NCBI RefSeq assembly: GCF_003206645.1
Contig: NZ_PZJP01000008.1
Location: 355,512 to 419,511 of the forward strand
Length of the DNA stretch: 64,000 nucleotides
Direction of reading: 5' to 3'
Origin: Salinicola aestuarinus
GTDB lineage: Bacteria; Pseudomonadota; Gammaproteobacteria; Pseudomonadales; Halomonadaceae
Below are positions 30,951 to 39,112 of the stretch, one piece after another (within the stretch, counting starts at the first letter, position 1; each line of letters opens with the position of its first letter). The notes beneath the pieces are model-generated. The model made no database searches, was not told where the DNA came from, and saw only the letters and a program-made list of their open reading frames with translations. The translations under genes were made by a program, and so were the position numbers.

Positions 30951-32354
30951 TCAGTCGCGGTGATACACGTCGTCGTAACGCTCGATATCGTCTTCTCCCA
31001 GATAACTCCCGCTTTGCACTTCGATCAGCTCGAGCTGAATCTTGCCCGGGTTTTCGAGACGATGAATCACGCCCAACGGGATGTAGGTCGACTGATTTTC
31101 TTCGAGCAGGAAGGTGTCATCTCCGCGGGTGACGCGTGCCGTGCCCCGCACGACGATCCAGTGTTCGGCCCGATGAAAGTGGCGCTGCAGGGAAAGCCGG
31201 GCGCCGGGTGCCACGCAGATCTGCTTCACCTGGTAGCGGTCAGCGGCATGAATGCCGTCGTAACTGCCCCAAGGACGGTGGACGCGGCGATGCTGATTCC
31301 ATTCCGGGCGGCCTACACGCTTGAGCGATTCCGCCAGCGTCTTGACGGCCTGCGCTGACGCTCGCGGCGCCACCATGACCGCATCCGCCGTCTCGACGAT
31401 CAGCAGATTTCTCACGCCAACCGCAGCCACTAATCGGCTCTCCGCGTAGATCAGGCTGTCGCCAACGTCCTCGATCATCACATCGCCGTCGAGCGCATTG
31501 CCATCGGGGTCCTTGTCCGCGATCTCCCATAGCGATTCCCAGGAGCCGACGTCCGACCATCCCGCATCCAGGGCCACGACACTGGCATCCGGTGTGCTCT
31601 CCATCACGGCGTAGTCGATCGATTCCGATTCGCAGCGCGCAAAGGCCTCAGCGTCAAGCCGCAGGAAGTCCAGATCCGATGCTCGTCCTCTCCAGGCAGC
31701 CGATACCGCAGCGAGCATTGCCGGTCTTTCGATTGAAAGCGTTTCGAGATAGCGATCCGCGCGCATCATGAACATGCCGCTATTCCAGAGATGTCGCCCC
31801 CCTGCGAAATAGTCGGCCGCCACGGCGGGCGCCGGTTTTTCGATGAAGCGAATGACGGGCACCGCAGCGTCGGCCGCCGGCTCTTCAGCCTCGATGTAAC
31901 CGTAGCCGGTCTCGGCGCGGGTAGGATGGATCCCAAAGGTCACAAGCTTGCCTGTCTGAGCCGCGATCCGCGCGGGTTCCAGCGCGGCCAGCAGTGCTTC
32001 TGGCTGGGCGATGGCGTGATCTGCCGGCAGCACTAGCAGCATCGCCTCTTCGTCTCTCTCCAGAGCGGCGAGCGCGGCAACCGCGATCGCTGGCGCAGTA
32101 TTGCGCATCATCGGCTCGAGTACGATCTCGGCGCGCTGGTTGACCGCCCGGAGCTGCTCCGCGACCAGAAACCGATGAGACTCCTGACAAATCACGATGG
32201 GATCGCCGGTGGCAGCCGGCTTCAGGCGCGAGAGCGTCTCGACGAGCATGCTCTGCTCTCCCACGACCGGTAAAAACTGTTTGGGATAGCTCGCACGCGA
32301 AACAGGCCACAGTCGCGTGCCGGCACCCCCTGCCAGTATCACGGGTATCAGCAT
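30951..32354 (-). CDS. manC: Mannose-1-phosphate guanylyltransferase / mannose-6-phosphate isomerase
   Basis: Makes GDP-mannose for polysaccharide or glycan synthesis. It has 467 residues: an N-terminal nucleotidyltransferase with LAGGAGTRLWPVSR (about 8-21) and FIEKPAPAVA, and a C-terminal cupin-type isomerase domain (about 345-467) with HRAEHWIVVRGTA. It belongs to the ManC/CpsB/AlgA group. It stands alone, without manB or a polysaccharide cluster, so its product pathway cannot be inferred from the neighbours. A 9-bp hairpin lies in the presumed leader. Confidence 0.95.
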   Translation of the reverse strand: MLIPVILAGGAGTRLWPVSRASYPKQFLPVVGEQSMLVETLSRLKPAATGDPIVICQESHRFLVAEQLRAVNQRAEIVLEPMMRNTAPAIAVAALAALERDEEAMLLVLPADHAIAQPEALLAALEPARIAAQTGKLVTFGIHPTRAETGYGYIEAEEPAADAAVPVIRFIEKPAPAVAADYFAGGRHLWNSGMFMMRADRYLETLSIERPAMLAAVSAAWRGRASDLDFLRLDAEAFARCESESIDYAVMESTPDASVVALDAGWSDVGSWESLWEIADKDPDGNALDGDVMIEDVGDSLIYAESRLVAAVGVRNLLIVETADAVMVAPRASAQAVKTLAESLKRVGRPEWNQHRRVHRPWGSYDGIHAADRYQVKQICVAPGARLSLQRHFHRAEHWIVVRGTARVTRGDDTFLLEENQSTYIPLGVIHRLENPGKIQLELIEVQSGSYLGEDDIERYDDVYHRD

Positions 32355-32782
32355 TGCTTCGCTCGCCTTCGCCGGAAATGTAAGAGCGGTTCAACGACGC
32401 ACCGCCTGCGTCGTTGCCATGAGGCGTGGGTCATTGCCTGACCGGTCATTCGCCAGAATGTCAGCCGAGCGAACTTCTGGAAAGACTAGCAATATTCAAA
32501 AGACCGTGCGCATGACCTGCAGCGATTCATTTCGACGGCACCCACTTGCGGCAGCCTACGCTCGTTGAGCCGAACGTTATCGCGTGGTGTCATCGATGCG
32601 GCGTCACTCAAGCGTTGCGACGACTCCTGATCAGAGCTGCCTTTGGGAGCTTGGCTGCCATAAGGATAAGGGCCGTCACAAGTCATCTCCTCTCGACTCA
32701 TCTGCCATTATTATTGTCGATGCGACCTAATGCCGCAGACTCAGCGGCAGGTCTAAAATCTATCAATTGACTCAATAAAATT
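32355..32782. other. Intergenic region upstream of manC
   Basis: About 430 bases. On the minus strand a perfect hairpin AACGACGCA-N5-TGCGTCGTT (32393-32415) lies about 40 bases before the manC ATG, in the expected 5' UTR. The rest is AT-richer than the genes, especially 32700-32782, and I find no gene, RfaH ops element or terminator in it. Confidence 0.5.
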
Positions 32783-33040
32783 TCAACTGAACTGTTTGCA
32801 CTCAACGAGTGTTTCAACCAAGTGGCGAACGCTCTCTCGCGACAGAGCGTATTCCTCCATCAGCAACGACAAGCGCGTTTCGAAATCGGGGCTTTCCGGG
32901 GGGGGAGACGTTGGGAGTGGCGAGGAGCCATCCATATCTCTCAGTGCTTGAGCGAAAGCATCGTCAATTTCTCGAAACTTACGGAGTTTTTCTCGTTCAT
33001 CCATCGGGCGGGGTTTATTGAAGCGTTCGTTCGCGGCCAT
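32783..33040 (-). CDS. Small MvaT-like oligomerisation-domain protein without DNA-binding domain
   Basis: An 85-residue acidic protein from ATG 33040 (possible internal start at 33004). Its C-terminal part, DFETRLSLLMEEYALSRE followed by SVRHLVE, lines up with EFKEKLEALMTEYGKSA and DVIELLG of the neighbouring MvaT, and its ALRDMDG with ELKQMEG. This is the MvaT/H-NS N-terminal coiled-coil and oligomerisation region. The AT-DNA-binding half (YKNPNSGEVVETRGGNHKT in MvaT) is absent. A role as a modulator that mixes with MvaT is inferred from this. The 33041-33349 region upstream holds the mvaT terminator and no clear gene. The start is uncertain and the Shine-Dalgarno sequence is weak; the gene could also be a relic. 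Confidence 0.55.
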   Translation of the reverse strand: MAANERFNKPRPMDEREKLRKFREIDDAFAQALRDMDGSSPLPTSPPPESPDFETRLSLLMEEYALSRESVRHLVETLVECKQFS

Positions 33041-33265
33041 AGCGTAAAAGATCAAACCCTTGATTGGCGTGAAGGGATCGCAGCCGCCGATACACGCAGG
33101 AGCGATGACCGGGATATCGAAACCTCCTGCGCTCGCGGCATGCCACGGGACGACCAAGCATAGACGAAGTTGGCATCGAAATCATCCGACATGTCTGGTG
33201 CGCGTCCCCTAGGCTACCCGTCGTGGCTCGTGGTGGAATCAAACGCCATGATGTTGGGTACCGCG

Positions 33266-33301
33266 AAAAAAAACGCTCACCCGGAAGGATGAGCGTTTTT
33301 G
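33266..33301. terminator. Bidirectional intrinsic terminator after mvaT
   Basis: The stem AAACGCTCA / TGAGCGTTT (with extra pairs inside) carries A8 on one side and T5 on the other, so it can terminate on both strands. On the minus strand it ends mvaT and separates it from the MvaT-like small gene. Confidence 0.9.
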
Positions 33302-33349
33302 ATCGTTCAGTCGCCAAGCCGGATAATACCCGGACCGACGAGGGGTGCC

Positions 33350-33730
33350 TCAATCTTCGGTGCGGACCACCCAGGATTCGACGGTTTCGCTACCGTGCTC
33401 ATCCTTCCAGGCTTTGAGTGTCTTGTGGTTACCCCCACGTGTCTCGACGACCTCTCCGCTATTCGGATTCTTGTAGATTTTCAGCTTGCGCTTCCGGCGA
33501 CCACCCGTGCTTTTGCCAGACTGCTGCGCCGACCCGTTCGACTCCGGCTTCGGCCCCAGCAGCTCGATGACATCGGCGGCCGATTTGCCGTATTCGGTCA
33601 TCAGTGCTTCCAGCTTCTCTTTGAACTCGAGCTCGGCCTTGAGACGCTGATCGCCTTCCATCTGCTTGAGCTCTTGCTCGAGCTGCTTGAGAAGTTGTTC
33701 TTTTTTGACGTAGTCACTGAGTAGGGACAT
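33350..33730 (-). CDS. mvaT: MvaT-family H-NS-like xenogeneic silencer
   Basis: Nucleoid protein that binds AT-rich DNA and silences foreign genes. It has 126 residues from ATG 33730 (MSLLSDYVKKEQ): an N-terminal coiled coil (about 1-60), an Arg/Lys-rich linker (GGRRKRKLK), and the C-terminal AT-pincer domain with YKNPNSGEVVETRGGNHKTLKAWK. The order and motifs match Pseudomonas MvaT rather than enteric H-NS. The 5' region is AT-rich, consistent with autoregulation. It has its own terminator. Confidence 0.94.
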   Translation of the reverse strand: MSLLSDYVKKEQLLKQLEQELKQMEGDQRLKAELEFKEKLEALMTEYGKSAADVIELLGPKPESNGSAQQSGKSTGGRRKRKLKIYKNPNSGEVVETRGGNHKTLKAWKDEHGSETVESWVVRTED

Positions 33731-34116
33731 TATCGGTTTCCGTTGCGTTGTAGAACCATAGGCGCACACATTATTGCCAGATGACGTTAATATGCAAGCC
33801 TTTGAACAGTGTAATTCTCACCCGACTCTCATTTCGAGCGATATTACGCCTGGTTCGCGATAGCGGATGCTAAAAACGTCAGACTGAACCGCATTTGAAA
33901 CCCATTTATCCTTGTAACGTCAGCGCTGCGTTTACACGCTCTCATTTACCCGCCACTTCCCTTTCGATCCTGGCTATCGCGATTTCAAGCGAAAGTCATT
34001 CATGGCTTATGGGTGGACAACATTGCTCAGTCTGGGTTCGCGTCGACTGTCGGTCACGCTATCCGGCCATGATGGCCGGGCGCTGGCGTCGGTACAACGC
34101 GTGGTCGTCGTTCGCC

Positions 34117-34148
34117 TCGGCCAGTCGGCCAATCGGCCAGTCGGCCAT
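34117..34148. repeat. Four tandem octamers TCGGCCAN
   Basis: TCGGCCAG, TCGGCCAA, TCGGCCAG and TCGGCCAT follow each other without gaps, and the core GGCCA recurs in the hairpin at 34063-34079. They lie outside genes. They are too short and too close for a CRISPR array. Confidence 0.75.
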
Positions 34149-34460
34149 CATCGAGGTGACCAAGTCCACCCAGCGTCATCAAGAGGGATGAGAGCAATCC
34201 CGCCTATCCCTCACCGACGGCAATACGCTCGTTCCTACTGCTTGATTGTCGAAATCGCGACCGGGGTATCTTTCCCCCTGTCCATTTGCCCGCGTGGCTT
34301 CTGAATTCGACTGTGGCTCTCCGGCTTGCGCGTCTCATTGGCACCTATGATTGGATCCCAAGCCTTTGGGACACCGTCGTCGTCGACATGAGGCTTTGTC
34401 GCCACTATTGCCTAGCAGCCCTGGCGGCGTATCAAAAGCACGGACGGTGACACAAATTAA

Positions 34461-34476
34461 CTGTATGCATGTACAG
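34461..34476. promoter_or_regulatory. Candidate LexA (SOS) box
   Basis: CTGTATGCATGTACAG has the full CTGT-N8-ACAG framework and agrees with the E. coli consensus at 13 of 16 positions. The nearest gene in a suitable direction is satD, 141 bases away. About one CTGT-N8-ACAG is expected by chance in 64 kb, so the match alone is weak. Confidence 0.4.
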
Positions 34477-34617
34477 TCGCTCCGCTACAGTAACCTTCGG
34501 TCGATGCCGGATCCCAGAGGCGTATCGAACGATAATTAATAGCCTTTTTTACGCATAGCCTGAATAATAGTGATATAAAGCTATAACGCGTGACGAACCC
34601 AGAGGGACGAGGTCGCT

Positions 34618-35250
34618 ATGCAGACGATCGGAATACTCAGCGGTGATATCGTAGGATCGCGGGCGATCGACGATAAGCAGGCGCTGCGCGATGCGCTCGA
34701 CCTTACACTGGCTCGCGTGCGAGAGAGCTTCGGCGGCGTGGGAATGCGCTATCGTGGCGATGCTTTCCAGATCGCCATTCCCGATGGTGCCGACGTCATG
34801 CGCGCCGCGGTATTGATACGCGCCAGTCTGTTAGAACACTCGCCATCAAGACGACAGCCCTGGGACGCCAGAGTCTCCGCTAGCCTGGGCGGGTCTGAAA
34901 TGCCCACCGAGGGCAATTTCACCGACGCCGATGGCCCCGCGTTCGTACGCTCCGGTCAGGGACTGGATGACTTGAGTCGCAACGATCAGCGACTGGGGCT
35001 TTTCCTTTCGCAGGAGCAGCGCGAGATCGATCTGCTGATTCGCTTCGTTGACGACATCGTCGGCCAGTGGTCGCACAACGCCGCCGAGGTGGTTCGACTC
35101 AGCCTGACAACGTCGCTGACCCAAAGCGAGTTGGCGATCCGTCTCGAACGATCGCAACCCACCATCAATCGCCGCCTGACTGCCGCCCGATGGTCACTGG
35201 TGAAAGATTTCCTGACCTTCATGCGTCAGAGGCTGGAATCACTGGCATGA
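34618..35250 (+). CDS. satD: SatD family protein
   Basis: A 210-residue protein with the SatD-type N-terminus (GILSGDIVGSRAIDD) that resembles the start of nucleotide-cyclase-like folds, and a C-terminal HTH-like segment SQPTINRRLTAARWSLVKDF (about 178-200). The family is named after a Streptococcus acid-tolerance gene, and its biochemistry is unknown. GAGG six bases upstream supports ATG 34618. The stop overlaps the DUF3307 gene (ATGA), giving a coupled pair. Confidence 0.82.
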   Translation: MQTIGILSGDIVGSRAIDDKQALRDALDLTLARVRESFGGVGMRYRGDAFQIAIPDGADVMRAAVLIRASLLEHSPSRRQPWDARVSASLGGSEMPTEGNFTDADGPAFVRSGQGLDDLSRNDQRLGLFLSQEQREIDLLIRFVDDIVGQWSHNAAEVVRLSLTTSLTQSELAIRLERSQPTINRRLTAARWSLVKDFLTFMRQRLESLA

Positions 35251-35993
35251 GCGACTTTGAGCTTTCGATTCTGCTAACGCTGCTGCTCGTCCACGTCATC
35301 GGTGACTTCGTGCTACAGAGCGACGCCTGGGCGAAAGAGAAGGCCCAGCGGCACGCGCGCGCCCATGCACTCTATTATCACGTCGGCTTGCACACGCTAA
35401 TGACGTTCGCCGCCACACTGGCGCTGGGCGTCGAACTCGGCCAGAGCCTGATCGGCGCCGGCGTCGTCGGGGGGTCGCACTGGCTGATCGATACGCTGAA
35501 GAGCTACACCCGCGGCTGTCCCATCCGCTACTTTGTTATCGATCAAACGATACACGTTGTCGTGCTCACCGCCGTATGGGCGTGGCTCGCAGGATTCGAC
35601 TTGACGGTACTCGGCGATCATCTTCACGGGTGGATAACGCCGCGCCTGCTTGTGATGGCCCTCACCTATCTGATTGCCTTGAAGCCCCTGTCGATCTTGA
35701 TCGCCATGATCATGGCTCGCTGGAGCCGCGATGTGGATACCGGCGGGACATTGGCGGATGCGGGTGCAAGGATCGGCATGCTTGAGCGATTTTTGATCCT
35801 GACCTTCGTTCTCAGCGATCAGCTAGCGGCGATCGGTTTTCTGCTCACGGCCAAATCCGTTCTGCGCTTTGGCGATCTTCGTCGTGACAGGGACCGCAAG
35901 CTGACCGAGTACGTACTGCTGGGCACCATGCTCAGCGTCTCGATGACGCTAATGCTGGGTCTGACCGCGCGCTATCTGCTGGCGCACCTTTAG
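35247..35993 (+). CDS. DUF3307 integral membrane protein
   Basis: A 248-residue protein with about six hydrophobic segments. Features: VHVIGDFVLQSDAWAKEK near the N-terminus, a His-rich stretch ARAHALYYHVGLH, and GGSHWLIDTLKSY with FVIDQTIHVVVL. The spaced His and Asp residues in membrane segments recall metal-dependent membrane hydrolases, but that is my inference; DUF3307 has no known function. Four-base overlap with satD points to a joint role. Confidence 0.82.
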   Translation: MSDFELSILLTLLLVHVIGDFVLQSDAWAKEKAQRHARAHALYYHVGLHTLMTFAATLALGVELGQSLIGAGVVGGSHWLIDTLKSYTRGCPIRYFVIDQTIHVVVLTAVWAWLAGFDLTVLGDHLHGWITPRLLVMALTYLIALKPLSILIAMIMARWSRDVDTGGTLADAGARIGMLERFLILTFVLSDQLAAIGFLLTAKSVLRFGDLRRDRDRKLTEYVLLGTMLSVSMTLMLGLTARYLLAHL

Positions 35994-36020
35994 CGCCAGA
36001 CTCACCGCCAAGGGCAAACC

Positions 36021-36986
36021 ATGATGTTCCGTGACTTGTGCGTTTCACTCGGCAGGCTAGGCCTGGTAATGACTCTGCTTGCGCTCGGCGGCTGTGCGGG
36101 TGGCGAATTCGAGCAGCGCAACGGCTATCGCGTGGATGCGTCGGCAACGTCCAGCGCCTTCAATCACCGCATTCGCTACGTGGTACTCCACTACACCGAC
36201 TCCGAGGAACAGCGTGCGCTGACCACGCTGATGGGCCCCAAGGTAAGCTCACACTATCTGGTCTCCCGCTCCCCCATCGCGCACGGTCAACCGGTGGTGC
36301 GCCAGCTGGTCGGAGAGCAGCAGCGCGCCTGGCATGCCGGCGTCAGTGCCTGGGAGGATCGCACGCAGCTCAATGACACCTCGATTGGTGTCGAAATCGT
36401 CAACGATGGCCCGACCGACACGCCGCGGGGCCGCCGCTGGCAAGAATACCCGGATACACAGATTGAGACCGTCATCGCTTTGGTCAGCGATCTGGCCACT
36501 CGCTACGACCTTCCCCCGACGGCAATCGTCGGACACTCGGATATCGCCCCGCAGCGCAAGATCGACCCAGGACCGCGATTTCCCTGGCATCGACTCCACC
36601 TCGCCGGCATCGGCGCCTGGCCTCGCGAAGCTGACGTCGAACGGTTCCGGCGCGCCTTCGATCGCGCGCCGCCAACACTTGTGCAGTACCAGCGTGCGCT
36701 TCGGGCTTACGGCTATGCCCTGCCCGCCGACGGTGAATGGAGCGAGCTGAACCACGACGTCACCCGCGCCTTTCAGATGCATTTCCGACCTGGGGCGGTT
36801 ACCGGCGAGCGGGATACCGACACGCTCGCCCGGCTTTGGGCGCTGGTGGCGCGCTATCATCCCGAGGCGATTTCGAGAATCACACCTCCCCCGACGCAGA
36901 GTGCCCGACACCAGAATGGCAGCGCCTCCGCGCTCGGCAAACCGTCACTGCCCCCTCTCAACCGCCGGCGCCCGGATAGTGAATGA
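36021..36986 (+). CDS. amiD: N-acetylmuramoyl-L-alanine amidase, AmiD-type lipoprotein
   Basis: A periplasmic zinc amidase that cuts between MurNAc and L-Ala, with a role in murein turnover. It has 321 residues: signal peptide and lipobox LGGC (Cys 25), Amidase_2 domain (about 45-190) with the Zn ligands in VVLHYTDS, GHSDIAPQRKIDPGPRFPW, and a C-terminal peptidoglycan-binding domain with YQRALRAYGYALPADGEW (about 215-270). A second ATG directly follows the first. The 3' end overlaps the convergent XRE-cupin gene by 29 bases. Confidence 0.92.
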   Translation: MMFRDLCVSLGRLGLVMTLLALGGCAGGEFEQRNGYRVDASATSSAFNHRIRYVVLHYTDSEEQRALTTLMGPKVSSHYLVSRSPIAHGQPVVRQLVGEQQRAWHAGVSAWEDRTQLNDTSIGVEIVNDGPTDTPRGRRWQEYPDTQIETVIALVSDLATRYDLPPTAIVGHSDIAPQRKIDPGPRFPWHRLHLAGIGAWPREADVERFRRAFDRAPPTLVQYQRALRAYGYALPADGEWSELNHDVTRAFQMHFRPGAVTGERDTDTLARLWALVARYHPEAISRITPPPTQSARHQNGSASALGKPSLPPLNRRRPDSE

Positions 36987-37533
36987 GATCATGGAACCGT
37001 GCCGGCCGCTCGGCATCGTTGCGGTAGGCATGCGGTTGGTCGGCAGCGAATCGCCGCCCGTCGCCTGCGGTCAATACCTGCCATTCCCCATCGACGAATA
37101 GCGCCATTTCCCCGTCCACGACGACGACATCTTCGACCACCCCCGGCGAGTGAGGGGCCGATTCGCTCAACGCCCCCGGCTGTAGATCGATCACGAACAT
37201 CTCAAAACCAAGGGCGGGGTCGAACGGGAAAAGCGGCTGGACCGCCATCCCCGAGGCATCTTGATGCCAGCCTGGCTGCGGCGCGACGGCGGGCAGCGTG
37301 GCGGCACCCAGAAAGTACGACAGCGGGGTCCGAAAGGCGCTGGCGACCTTCCAGAGCGTCGACACGGTGGGCATCGACTCGCCGCGCTCGATCTGCCCCA
37401 GCATCGCCTTGCTGACACCAGCCTCCATAGCCAGCCGGTCGAGACTCCATTGCTGTTCACGACGTAAGCGCCTGAGCTGCTGACCGATGGCCACTCTGTC
37501 CGCCTGCATTTCCCCGCCAGCTGATGTCGCCAC
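36958..37533 (-). CDS. XRE-family regulator with C-terminal cupin
   Basis: A 191-residue regulator with an N-terminal lambda-repressor-like HTH (about 14-70; LRRLRREQQWSLDRLAMEAG, SKAMLGQIERGES) and a C-terminal cupin (about 100-185), the class that often senses small metabolites. GTG 37533 is preceded by AGGAG at seven bases. It is divergent from benE, and two copies of TGCGYTATRACGCA lie between the two genes. This makes benE and itself the likely targets. Confidence 0.92.
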   Translation of the reverse strand: MATSAGGEMQADRVAIGQQLRRLRREQQWSLDRLAMEAGVSKAMLGQIERGESMPTVSTLWKVASAFRTPLSYFLGAATLPAVAPQPGWHQDASGMAVQPLFPFDPALGFEMFVIDLQPGALSESAPHSPGVVEDVVVVDGEMALFVDGEWQVLTAGDGRRFAADQPHAYRNDAERPARFHDLIHYPGAGG

Positions 37534-37598
37534 CTGTGACTCCTCATCTCAACGTCCGCGATAAATCGACACGTTAACGCTAGACGGTCGACAAGTCG

Positions 37599-37612
37599 TG
37601 CGCTATGACGCA
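37599..37612. promoter_or_regulatory. Operator 1 of the XRE-cupin/benE junction
   Basis: TGCGCTATGACGCA, a near-perfect palindrome and 12 of 14 match to operator 2. Its centre is 29 bases from that of operator 2, close to three helical turns, so both faces align. Confidence 0.75.
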
Positions 37613-37627
37613 CATTAACCTTTGCTA

Positions 37628-37641
37628 TGCGTTATAACGCA
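37628..37641. promoter_or_regulatory. Operator 2 of the XRE-cupin/benE junction
   Basis: TGCGTTATAACGCA is a perfect 14-bp palindrome located 22 bases before the benE start, overlapping probable promoter sequence (TATAAC). It is the likely binding site of the divergent XRE-cupin protein. Confidence 0.8.
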
Positions 37642-37663
37642 CACCTGCCGTTCAGGAGACCCC

Positions 37664-38851
37664 ATGGCCGAACCCAGCTTTTGGCGCACGCTCAACGCCT
37701 CTCACATCACGGCGGGGTTCGTCGCGGTACTGGTGGGCTATACCAGCTCCGCTGTAATCATCTTTCAGGCAGCGACAGCCGCGGGTGCAACGCCCCGCGA
37801 AATCGGCGGCTGGCTAGCGGCGCTCGGGCTAGCCATGGGCATCACCTCGATCGGGCTATCGCTTCGCTACCGTCAGCCGATTCTTACCGCCTGGTCGACA
37901 CCCGGCGCGGCACTGCTGGCGGTCAGTCTTCCCGGTGTGCCGCTCAGCGATGCGATCGGCATCTTTGTCCTCTGTGCCGCGCTGATCCTGGTCTGCGGAA
38001 TCACCGGCTGGTTCGCCAAGCTGATGCAGATCATCCCTGACGCTATCGCTGCTGCCATGCTCGCCGGGGTACTGCTGCGATTCGGTCTGGAAGCGTTTGT
38101 CTCACTGGAGAGCGAGTTCACGCTCGTCGGTCTGATGCTGGCAAGCTATCTATTGGCTCAGCGCTGGCTGCCAAGGCAACGAATACTGGTGGTGCTGCTG
38201 GTGGGGCTGGCCTATGCCGGCGCCTGCGGGAAGATCGATACCGAGGAAGCCCATTTTGCGGTCATCGCGCCGACACTGGTCTGGCCGACGTTCTCTGTCT
38301 CGAGCCTAATCGGCATCGGCATCCCGCTGTTCGTCGTCACCATGGCGTCGCAAAACGCGCCGGGTGTCGCCACGCTCCGCGGCGCGGGATTCGACGCGCC
38401 CATATCGCCACTGATGATCTGGACCGGACTTACCGCTCTGCTACTCGCTCCGTTCGGCGCCTATACGGTCTGTCTTGCGGCGATCACCGCCGCAATCTGC
38501 ATGGGCCCGGACGTCGACCCCGACCCCCGCAAGCGCTATCCCGCAGCCGTCTGCGCCGGCGGCTTCTATCTGCTGGCGGGCATCTTCGGCGGTTCCATCG
38601 GCACGCTGTTCGACGCGCTTCCGGACGCCTTCGTCATCGCCATCGCAGGCCTGGCGCTGCTGCCGACGATCGGCACCAGTCTATATCGTGCACTCGACGC
38701 TGAATCTCACCGGGAACCCGCGCTGATCGCCTTCCTGGTCACCGGATCCGGGGTGACGCTATTCGGTGTCGGTTCGGCATTCTGGGGCCTCGTCGCCGGC
38801 ATGCTCGCGCTGGGTGTAGCGCGTCTTCGGCTTTCGTCATCGGGGCAGTAG
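37664..38851 (+). CDS. benE: BenE-type benzoate/H+ symporter family transporter
   Basis: An inner-membrane transporter of the benzoate:H+ symporter family. It has 395 residues, about 11-12 hydrophobic segments, and the family stretches HITAGFVAVLVGYTSSAVIIF and ILTAWSTPGAALL in short pieces near the N-terminus. CAGGAG six bases upstream supports ATG 37664. No ben catabolic gene is adjacent, so the real substrate may be another aromatic or hydrophobic compound. Control by the divergent XRE-cupin regulator is strongly suggested by two operators. Confidence 0.9.
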   Translation: MAEPSFWRTLNASHITAGFVAVLVGYTSSAVIIFQAATAAGATPREIGGWLAALGLAMGITSIGLSLRYRQPILTAWSTPGAALLAVSLPGVPLSDAIGIFVLCAALILVCGITGWFAKLMQIIPDAIAAAMLAGVLLRFGLEAFVSLESEFTLVGLMLASYLLAQRWLPRQRILVVLLVGLAYAGACGKIDTEEAHFAVIAPTLVWPTFSVSSLIGIGIPLFVVTMASQNAPGVATLRGAGFDAPISPLMIWTGLTALLLAPFGAYTVCLAAITAAICMGPDVDPDPRKRYPAAVCAGGFYLLAGIFGGSIGTLFDALPDAFVIAIAGLALLPTIGTSLYRALDAESHREPALIAFLVTGSGVTLFGVGSAFWGLVAGMLALGVARLRLSSSGQ

Positions 38852-39112
38852 CCTCACGCGGTCAGTGCCATTCACTCTTTGCGTCAGCGGCCAAAGGGAT
38901 TATCCACGAGCGCCCTGAGGAGGCAAAAAACTCAACCTGCGGCGTTGAACGTCGAAGTAGCGGTCTCCAGCGGTCGTCGCTAAGCTACCAAAGCGCGTCA
39001 CCTTCCCGCCCGGGATGGGGCTGCCCGCCAAAATCGAACCCGTCGCGAGGGCTTCAGAGCGGAGCGGTCATCACGATGCGATCGCAAACTCACCGCAGAG
39101 GAGTCCGGCGAT

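Larger units (their letters stand above)
33731..34617. other. Long gene-poor region between mvaT and satD
   Basis: 887 bases with no credible gene. Visible: AT-rich mvaT upstream DNA (33731-33880), a hairpin CCGGCCA-TGA-TGGCCGG (34063-34079), four tandem octamers (34117-34148), a candidate SOS box (34461-34476) and an AT-rich stretch before satD with TTTACG, 17 bases, TGATAT as a possible promoter (34548-34576). Short frames here have low-complexity products and no ribosome sites, and may be remains of decayed genes. Confidence 0.5.

Noticed and set aside
32355-32782. ops element for RfaH near manC
   Set aside because: GGCGGTAG-type sequence is absent in the manC upstream region; the only copies of this octamer are inside other genes.
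34117-34148. Tandem octamers as a CRISPR-like array
   Set aside because: Units are 8 bases with no spacers and no cas genes are near.
34504-34539. 11-codon frame just after the SOS-like box (possible small SOS peptide)
   Set aside because: No ribosome-binding site and no similarity to known short SOS products.
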